Made by a program: the position numbers and the translations under genes
The notes under the pieces: model-generated
Told to the model about the DNA's origin: nothing
The model's database searches: none
The model's input: the letters and a program-made list of their open reading frames with translations, nothing else
Source of the DNA: Engraulis encrasicolus
Lineage: Eukaryota; Chordata; Actinopteri; Clupeiformes; Engraulidae
NCBI RefSeq assembly: GCF_034702125.1
Contig: NC_085875.1
Span: forward strand, 39,003,740-39,067,739
Reading direction: 5' to 3'
DNA length: 64,000 nucleotides
Part shown: in pieces, positions 33,170 through 43,700 of the stretch
Layout: each line of letters starts with the position of its first letter
Numbering within the stretch: position 1 is the first letter of the stretch

Positions 33170-33721
33170 TTAAAGGTACACTGTGCAGGAAATGGTCAAA
33201 AAGGGTACTGCAACTATGCTGCTCATTGAAACTGGGCTGCCTATTGCTACATTTAATCTTTACATGAAAGTTTATTAAGTAATAAACAAATACGTTCTAG
33301 TATGGTCCAAGTAGAGTCATTTTTGCAGCTAAAAATGGCTATTTTTGGAAATTCAAAATGGCGGACCATGGAGAAGATCCCCCTTTTCATGTATGAAAAG
33401 TGCAATTTGTCCAGTCATAATGAATATTTAGAATTTGATGGTGGTGGTAAGTATTATGAAAAAGGTAACATTAGTGAATGAGCAGCATGAATTCTGGAAA
33501 TAAACAACTAAAAATCTCACACAGTGTCCCTTTAAACTGGAAGCAGACAGCTGCGCAGTTACCTGCTACCTTTTTAATGAATACTTACCACCACCATCAA
33601 ATTCTAAGTATTCACTATGACTGGAAAAATTTAACTTTTTATGGCAATAGACAGCCCAGTTTCAATGGGCAGCATAGTTGCAGTACCTTTTTTGTCCAAT
33701 TCCTGCACAGTGTCCCTTTAA
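33170..33721. mobile_element. TTAA-bounded MITE (copy 2) with an inverted partial copy
   Basis: 33170-33535 matches the MITE at 20436-20802 over its full length, including ATTCAAAATGGCGGACCATG. Immediately downstream, about 33570-33721 is a partial copy in the opposite orientation, ending GCACAGTGTCCCTTTAA. The pair forms a large foldback. There is no ORF. Confidence 0.8.
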
Positions 33722-34775
33722 GTCTTTGTGTGAAAATGTGCAGGCTAGTGGATTACCAATGCCTGCACAATACATGTACATGTACATATACATAATTGTC
33801 TATTATATACAGTATATTCATTATTTATTCAAATTTGCTTATGCCTTTGGTCAAGCTCACCTTATTAGAGACCCTGGCAACCAGTCCCATTGTTGTTCAT
33901 CATCCATCATTCATCTTCATGAGTCCATCATTAGGGTATTGGCCACTGCTAGTTTCAATCTTTTGTACTACCACAGTTTTGTTAACATACAAAGGGGAAC
34001 TTTACTATTAAATGTTTAAACGACAATCAATCCAGAAAACATGCATTTTAATCACACAATCACAACTATGAGGCATTTCCACCAGAGCTTTATTAAACCT
34101 GATCTTGTCAATATGCTGCATCTTGAGCAAGGGTAAAAATAATATCAGCTGCATTAAAGAAACTTGCAAACGTTAATAAAACAAAATTTATTTACAACAT
34201 AACATATATCACCATTTTATTTTACATTTTGTTGAAAATTCAGTGTGTTTCTTTATACTCTGGCTTTAAAATATTTTGTTCAGCTATATCTTAATTATTT
34301 TTTTCAATAATAATATTTGCTTCAATATACCTTCTTGTTTTTAAGCTGACAGTGTTTCATAATATTCATTTTAGCCATACAGATTTCATTATATATTACA
34401 CTGCTGCTACAACTGACATCAATATTTTAATAGTGTGTGCATATCATTGATATATCATTGAATGGTTTCTGAATAATTATTGTAAATTATGTTAAGATAG
34501 AGAACCACACCCACTGATAATACACATCACAAAGACGGTAGTGTATCTTTTCAGTCTACAAGCTTTTGGCAGTGGATGCACACACGTGTAACAATTTGCT
34601 CTCAACAAAGACAACAAACTTTACTGTATCTGTTAATAAATTAAAGCTGCACACCTGTACACTATGTACTGTATCATAGACCTGCCCATGTTTGTGTAAC
34701 TACAGACATGTGCGTGAAGTATGAACTGATGCACTATGAACTAGTTGGTGCACAACTGCGGGCCTCTTCCTCAGA
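33722..34775. other. 3' flank and probable 3' UTR of the AHNAK-like gene
   Basis: The stretch is A/T-rich. On the minus strand, AATAAA signals lie at 34187-34192 and 34089-34094, 590-690 bp beyond the AHNAK-like stop codon. They are reasonable candidates for its 3' end. Nothing else is recognised. Confidence 0.45.
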
Positions 34776-37700
34776 TCATTTCTCACCCTGTTCTTCTTCA
34801 GTGGTGCGTTTGATCACACGTTTCTCCGTGGTCACAACACTAGTCACGACAGTGCTCTCCTGTGGCATGTCTTTGCCTTCAAAAAAATTCATTTTCTCTG
34901 TGCGCACTATGTCTCGCAACGCCTGAGAGGACGAGGCTGCTAAACTGCTGATGGGCTCTCCAGAGTCAGCGTCGAGCATGCATGTTTTCTGCGTAATCAC
35001 CATGGTCTCCGAGCTCTCGCCTGACACCTCCTTGATGATGCGCTTCTCTACCACTATGCTGCCCTCTTGCATCGTGCTAGTTTCCTGTACTGACCATGGG
35101 GAGGTTGTGGTTTTGACAATTAATTGCTCAAGGGGAAGGGACTGGAGGGCTTGGGTTTCCAATCCTGAAAGGAGCATAGCTTGCTGCGTGTTGGGAAGGG
35201 TCTGTACATTTGATGTGATTATGTGGTATGCCCCTGACTGTTGCCTTAGTGTATCCACGGATGAACTGTCAGAGGAAAAGGAGATATTCACCTTTTCTGG
35301 CAGATCGGGCTCCATGGATATAAGTTCGGTCCTGGCAGTGGAGGTGATAATTTTAGACGTAAAATTGCCTGTTCCAGCCGAGACTGGCTCAGCATATTTT
35401 ACTGTGACTCTTGTTGGTGAAGTTATGATCTGCTCAGTTGTTGGCGCAGAGCTGTCGTCAGCAAAGGCATCAGATGATCTCACTGACCATGATGTACTGA
35501 CGTCAGTCTCCACGTTGTCACTGTCAATATTTTGCTCATGCTCCTCACTAGTTTTTCCTACACCCCCCTCTATGAGTTTAACAGATTTGGTTGGAGATGG
35601 GAATTTGGGGAATTTAAACCAGCTGCCTTTTTCAGGGCTTGACTGTGGCTGTGGCTCCTTAGTATCCTGCAATTTCTGCTCTGTCTGAGGCTCTAATACC
35701 TGTTCCTCTTTTGTGCACTCTGTTATAGTTACATCAGTCTTTGTCACTTTACCACTCTCCTTTGACGTCAGAGTCAATCCTTGTGTAGAGAAAGTCAAAG
35801 CAAACTTTGATTTCTCTTGAGCATCTACAGATGCTTCCATGTCCTGCTTCAACCCACTAACCGCAGGCCTCAGTTCTCCTTCACCTGGTTGAGGGGTATC
35901 TCCTTTTGTTTCATCTGTTCCATCTAATGTGGGGACATGGAATTCAACATCAAAACTCTGCAGAACATCCTTAACTGTGGGCAAAGTGAACTTGGGTGAC
36001 GTGTCTGTTACCTGTGAGCTGTCTTTGTCTCCTGTCTCCATTGGGGAGTCCTCAGGCTTGGCATCGGAGGGGGACTTAGCGCCTTCTTCAGGCTTTGTCC
36101 TCGAATAACTAAACTTTGGCATTTTGAAAGTGGGCATTTTAAATTTGCTGGGTGATCCGATAGCCTTTCCCTCTCCTGTTGGTGTTGATGTACCTGATGC
36201 AACTGTTCCCTCAACTGCTGGGATATCTTGAGTTTCAGAGCTTTTAACTGTTGATGAGCTATCTACCTTAGGAAGTGAAACCTCTACCTCAGTTGGAGTT
36301 ATTGGGCTAGTGCCGAATTTGGGTAATTTAATGGTTGGAAGTTTAAATTTACTTGGGGAAGTGACAGTAGCTGCGTCATCTTTATATTCTGTTTCTGGGG
36401 CCTTCACATCTATTTCTGCTTCTAAACTTTCCTCTGGTAAAGTAACAGCTGCACTAGGTAGTGTCAAATCAACCTCAGGCGCTTTAACTGTTGGTTTAGA
36501 AAAACTAAATTTGGGAAATGACATCCTTGGCTTAACTTCAACTGTGATTTCACTCTTATCCAGATCTGTAGTCTCCCCAGATGCAGATGCCTTGATGTCG
36601 GCATCAGCCATCTTGACTTCAGCTGCTCCCTGTGGTAGAGAAGAATCAACAGTCACTTCTACAGGGCTCTTTACTGGTGAACCTCCAAATGTTGGTAACT
36701 TAAATGTTGGGAGTTTGAATTTTGTTGGGGATGAAGTAGCACTTTCTTTTTGTGGACTCCTAATACCTAATGACACATCTTGGACTTCACTTGTAACTTC
36801 TGGCTTTGAGACATCTGCTTGGGGTGTCTTTCCTTCCCGCCCAGGAGACTTCACTTCTGGTTTACCAAAGCCGAATTTGGGGAAAGAAAAGCCAGGTGTC
36901 TTTGCTGTCACATCAATCTCAGGCATGTCTACTTGTGCTTCAACTGATGGACCTTCCATAGCTCCCTCTAATTCCAATTTGGATTCTGGTAAAGAACCTT
37001 CTCCTTCAGGCATTGTAATTTCTGGACCTTTTACCTTGGGGAGTGCTACATCAAATGTAGGTAACTTGAATTTAATACCATGCCCCTTTGTTCCCACCCC
37101 TCCAGTCTCTACATCTACATCACATTCTTGTGCATGTATGGGAATATCAATTGAGACAGGCTCCACAGATACTTTCATTTCAACCTCTGGTACATCGGGC
37201 ACCCTCACCTGCACATCAGACTCCTGTGGTTCAATCTTTGGAACTGTTACTCCAAATGTGGGTAATTTGATGGTGGGAAGTTTAAATTTGGATGGTGACC
37301 CACTGGCAGTTGCATCCTTCACCTCAGCTTCAACGTCAATATCCAGCTTAGATGCTCCATGGCTGTCCTCTGGCAAAGACATATCTGCTTGTGGTAGTGT
37401 GGTATCTATTTCAGGGGTCTTTGCATCTGGTTTTGAAAAGCCAAATTTGGGGAGTGAAAAGCTTGGTTTCTTTATATCAACGGCAATGCCCTTCGCATCG
37501 ACACCAGGTAGATCCACCTTCACTGTTGCTGAGGCTTTTTCAGCATCAGAACCATCCACCTTAATGTCCACTTCTGCCTCTGGTAAAGTCATGTCAGTCT
37601 TTGTTACAGTCACCTCAGGGCCTTTCACCTTTGGTAATTCTATTCCAAATTGTGGAAGTTTGAACTGACTTCCTTCTCCCTTTATGTCAACATCCTCTGT

Positions 37701-40700
37701 CTTAATGTTGACATCAACAGTTGGTGCTTTGATATCTACAGTAGGTACTGTAATAACAGATGATACATCTCCTGCAACACCACCTTCAGTATCTGGCATA
37801 TTTATATCAGGTTTTGTTATACTAGCATCCAGACTTTCTGTTTCAATTGTCACTTTTGGAGCTGTGATGCCAAATTTTGGGAATTTAATGGTGGGGAGTT
37901 TAAATTTTGATGGTGAGCCAGAAATGTTGGTATCCTTCAATTCAACTTCACTCTCAGCAACTTCAACATTTATTGCTGTGTCCTGGACTTCAATATCAGC
38001 TTTGGGAAGAGAAACATCTGCCTCTGGAAGAGTGACATCAACATCTGTAGCTTTCACTGCTTGTTTTGACATGCCAAATTTTGGGAATGAAAAGCTTGGG
38101 CGCTTCGTTTTTACATCAATACCTTTAGTGTCCACTTCAGGGGTTTCTGCCTTCACTTCCACATCCACTGCTTGGCCCTTGACATCAACAGTTGGAATGT
38201 CCACAGAGACTTTCAATTCAGCGTCTGTTACACTGACATCAGGCGCTTTTACATCAACATCCACCTCCGTCTTTGGAGCGGAAACGCCAATCTTGGGGAA
38301 TTTGAATGTAGGAAGTTTGAATTTCGTTGGTGAGGTGACAGCACCTGCATCTTTTAATTGCACATCTCCCTCTGGTGCCTCCTTGACCTCTACTTTTCCT
38401 TCTGGTAGAGAAACTTCAACTTTTGGAAGACTGACATCTACCTCAGGGGCTTTAATGTCTGGTTTTGAAAATCCAAACTTTGGGAATGAAAACCCTCTCT
38501 TCATTTTTATTTCAGTGCCTTCTAATTGAACTTCGGTGCCCTCAGGCAAAGACGCTTCCACTTGTACTGTTCCTTCAGGCAAAGAAATATCCACATCTGG
38601 TTTTGAGATACTTGCTTCAACCTCAGGGCCTTTCACCTTTGGCAGGGCAATTCCAAACTTTGGTAACTTCATCTTGCTGCTTTCCACTTCAGGTCCCTCT
38701 ACATGCACATCTGTATCTATAGATGGAGGCTGTACATCCACACCTTTGAAATCAACCTCAGGCACTTCACCTGAGACTTTAAGTTCAGTTTCTGGTAGAT
38801 TAACCTCTGCTGCCTTTACACTAATATCTACACTTGGTGCTTCAATTGACCCTTTTGATGTTGAAACACCAATTTTGGGCATTTTAAATGTGGGGAGTTT
38901 GAACTTTGATGGTGACGTGTGGATATTTTTATCTGGAGTTTTGATTTCAGCCTCTGGCTCTTTCACTTCCATTTTCACCTCAGGTATAGATATGTCAACT
39001 TCTGGAATGTTAACTTCCATATCAGGAACTTTCACCTCCGGCTTAGATGACCCAAACTTTGGAAATGAAAAACTTGGCTTCTTGATTTTCACATCAATAC
39101 CCTTAGAGTCAACTTGAGGGGCCTCAGCTGTCAATTCAGGTAGTGACACATCAACATCAAGTTCTTTAGACAGGGAGACATCCACGTCTGTTTTTTCAGC
39201 AGATACTTCAAATTCAGGGCCTTTTACTTTTGACAGAGAAATTCCGAATTTGGGAAGTTTAAACTTGCTTCCTTCTACATCTACACTGACATCTGCTGAG
39301 GGAGGTTGTACATCTACATTTTGGCCCTGGATGTCAATATCTGGAAGTGTCCCTGAGACAAGCTCAGCATCTGTCAGATTCACATCTGGTCCCTTTGCAT
39401 CAACATCTATACTCGGTGCTTCTACTGACCCCTTTGGTGCTGTCATTCCAATCTTGGGGAATTTAAATGATGGTAATTTGAATTTTGTTGGCGAGGTTTG
39501 AATAGTCATGTCTTTGTGTTCAACATCTCCTTCTGGAATGTTGAAATCAATCTCTGGACCTTTAATCTCCACCTTGGCCTCTGGTAGAGACAAATCAACA
39601 TCTGGCATATTCACTTCAACATCAGGAACGTTCACTTCAACATCAGGAATTTTAACATCTGGCTTTGATAGCCCAAACTTGGGGAATGAAAAACTTGGTT
39701 TCTTTATTTTTACCTCAGCACCCTTCGCGTCAGCTGCAGGTACCTCCATCTTCCCCTCAGGCAGGGTAACATCAACATCCACTTTTCCTTCAGGCAATGA
39801 CACATCCGATTCAGGTTTTGTTACACTGATGTCAAATTCTGGACCTTTCACTTTTGGTAAAGAGATTCCAAAACTTGGGAGCTTGAATTTACTTCCCTGT
39901 CCATCAACCTCAGGTGCTTCAATATCTGTACTGACATCTATGGAGGGAAGCTGTGTCTGGACGGTTTGACCTTTCAGATCTACTTCAGGAACATCTGCTG
40001 AAGCCTTAACTTCTAAATCTGGTAAATTTACTTCAGGGGCCTTAACATCAACATCTACACTGGGTGCTTCTACTGACACCTTTGGTGCTGAAACCCCAAT
40101 TTTGGGAAATGTTATAGTTGGAAGTTTGAATTTTGATGGTGAGGTGTGAATATTTGCGTCTTTTTGTTCAATATCTCCCTGAACCTTAACATCAATTTCT
40201 GGTGCTTTCACCTCTACTGTTGCCTCTGGAAGAGATATGTTGACCTCTGGGATTTTGGTATCAATATCTGACGCTTTCACGTCTGGTTTTGAAAATCCAA
40301 ATCTTGGGAACGAAAAACTTGGTCTCTTCACTTTCATGTCAATACCTTTTGAGTCTTTTGCTTCGATGCTTCCTTCTGCAATTCTTGCCTCAACTTCAGG
40401 CAACGTCAAGTCTGTTTTCCCTTTTACAGAAATGTCTGTTTTCGGAAGACTGACATCAAGTTCAGCTCCCTTAACCTCTGGTTTTGAAAATCCAAATTTG
40501 GGGAATGAAAAGCCAGGTTTCTTCACTTTTATGTTGATATCCTTTAGGCTGGCATCAGGTAATTCTCCCTTTACTTCAACTGATGGAATTTCCACATCTG
40601 CCTTCACCTCTGGGAGTGAAACGTCCACATCTGTTTTGGGCACACTTACATCTACCTCAGGACCCTTCACTTTAGGTAAAGAGATTCCAAACTTTGGGAG

Positions 40701-43700
40701 TTTGAGCTTCATGTCTAGGCTCTCGGCGTCCACCTCGGCATCTGGAATCTTGACATCCATTCCTTGGCCTTCAACTTCAACTACTGGCGTATCTCCTGAA
40801 ATTGTAAAGCTGGCATCACCAAGACTGACCTCAGGTGCTTTGACATCAACAGCAGTTGGGATCTCAACTGTATCTCTTGACACTCCAATCTTTGGCAATT
40901 TGATTGTAGGAAGTTTGAATTTTGTTGGTGAAGTGATATTGGCATCTTTCAGTTGAACCTCAGCCTCTGAAATCTTAGCATCAAGATCTGTCTGGGTGAC
41001 CTCAACCTGTCCCTCTGGAATGTCAACTTCTAGAGCCTTTGCCTCTGCTCTTGATAGGCCAAACTTTGGAAATGAAAAACTTGGTCTCTTCATTTTTACA
41101 TCTACTACAGGCATATCTACTTTCCCTCGAGTTAGAGGGGCTTCCACATCAACCTTTGGGGCTTCTACATCGACCCTTCCTTCAGGCAGAGAAACATCTA
41201 AAGATGGAACAACTACCTCCAGACCTGGTCCTTCACCTTCAATAACTGGAAGACTCCCTGAAATCTTCAGCTCAGCTGTTTCTAACTGAGCGTCTACTTC
41301 TGGCAGCTCTGGAACTCCTTTTGATGCTGAAACTCCAATCTTTGGAAGTTTGAAAGTCGGTAGTTTGAATTTTGATGGTGAGGTAATTTCCAGATCAGCT
41401 TTTATTTCAGGTTCTTCTGCAATGTTAGCATCAACCCTTGGCTCTTTTATCTCTCCCCCCGAAAGTGATATATCAACCTTTGGTAAAGTGACATCAACTT
41501 CTGGTGCTTTGACCTCTGGTTTGGAGAACCCAAATTTTGGAAATGATATCTTTCGCTTTTTCATTTTAGCATCTAAATCCTTAGTGTCTGCTTGGATCAG
41601 TTCTGTCTCAATAGAGGGTGCCTCGATCTCAGCATCTGGGACTTTAATCTCAATTTTGGCCTCTGATTCTGGTGCATCCGGTTTTGACACACTCATGCTT
41701 AAATCAGGTACTGTAACTTTGGGTAAGGAAATTCCAAACTTTGGCATTTTGAACTGGCCTCCATCAGGACCCTGGACATTTGTCTCAGTTATCTCAGCAT
41801 CGCCCTCAAGTGCTGACCCTTCAACTTTGGGAAGTTTTAACTCTATTTTTCCTGGATTCACTGTGATCTCTCGTTCTTTTAGAACATCTGCCGAAGGGAT
41901 CACAATATCAGTGCTAACAGAAGGTCCCTCAGCAGATATAGAGATATTAGCCTCTGGTGGATCGATTTGGAGTGAGGAAGTTTTCATATCAGGCATATCT
42001 GGTACTTTTACATCAAGATCTACATGAGGCTTCTGACCATCAATTTTTACTTTTGGCATAGAAATATCTGTTTCTGGCAAGCGTGCTGACACAGACAAGT
42101 CTAATGTAGGCATAGTTGTTTCCAATCCAGTTAACTTGACCTCTGGAGATTTAGCATCAGCAGTAAGTTCTGCTGTATCAACTTTGACTTTGGGAGTTGA
42201 AACTCCAAATTTTGGAAATTTGAAAGAAGGAAGTTTGAACTTGCTTGGTGAACTTGACAAGGCAGTACTGTCTTTCAATTCAACTTCAGGACCTTTAATA
42301 TCTATGTCTGGTTCTTTTAAATCCACCTTCTGTTCAACTGAAGTGATGTCCATTTTAACCTGTGCTTGTAAATCATCTTTGATTTTGACTTCTCCATCGG
42401 ACAGAGAAATGTCCACTTTTGGTGCTGCATCTATTTCAGTGGCCTTGACTTCTGGTTTTGCGATTCCAATTTTTGGAAGCGACATCTGTGGCATCTTGAA
42501 TTTTATGTCAATGCCTTTGTCTTCTAAACCTGCAGCATCTCCAACTTCTGCATCCGCAGATGGCACTACAATTTCAGCATCACCAGATTTTACCTCCAAT
42601 TTTCCCTCTGGAACAGAAACCTCAACTTCTGGTTTTGTTACACTCATGCTTATTTCGGGTCCTTTGACTTTGGGTAAGGAAATCCCAAATTTTGGCATTT
42701 TGAACTTGCTCCCCTCAGCAGTTTTTGTGTCCAGTTCGTGTGTCTCCATTTTGGTCTCTGGTACTTCTGCATCAGTAGCGGGTACATCTACATTTGCACT
42801 TGCAGTGAGTTTCAGTTCCTTTGTGGCTATATCTCCAGATACAGATACATCATGTCCCTGAACTGTAACTTCTAGAATTTCTTCCTCAGGTATTGTTTTG
42901 ACGACATCCACGTCTATCCCTTCTGCTTGAACTTTTGTGGGAGACATGCCAAATTTAGGGAATTTAAGTGTTGGGAGTTTGAATTTGGTTGGGGAGCTAC
43001 CTTTATCCTTTGATGCTGATTCACTTTCATGTGTTTTAGTGTCTGTCTCCTTTACATCTGCAATTGTGGCTGTGGTTTCTCCCTTTGAAATCTCAGCATC
43101 CATATCTGATCCCTTCGATTCAGAACGAGAGAAACCAAATTTCGGAAAGGAAAACCTTTTCTTCATTTTGACGTCACCATCCTTGCCCTCAACCTCAACT
43201 GACATGTCAATGTCTGCAGGCCCATCTTTCACGTCGACTGAGGGAAGGTCAATGTCTACATCTGGCACATCAATAACTGCTTTTGCAGAGGATGCATCTG
43301 CTACTTCAGCCTCAACTTCTGCTTTCCCCTCCGGAACTTGGACTTGTGTCTTTGTTATAGTTATATCTATCTCAGGTCCTTTTACCTTGGGCATTCCAAT
43401 TCCAAATTTAGGCATCTTGAAACCTTTTCCCTCTTGTGATTTTATTTCCATTTCTACTGGCTCGGCCTTCAGTTCAGCTGATGGTTGCTCAACTTCTTTT
43501 GTCTCCAGGTCTATTGATGGTTTTATTGATATATCAACAGATGGTATGCCCACATCTGGCTGTGAGATGCTCAAAATCACTTCAGGCCCTTCTGTTGTTA
43601 TTGATAGTGGCTTGTTTACATCTATCTTACCTACTGTATCACTGTCTGGAACAGAAACTTCTACACTTGGAATGGTCTGGTCCCCTCTCAATGAGACATC

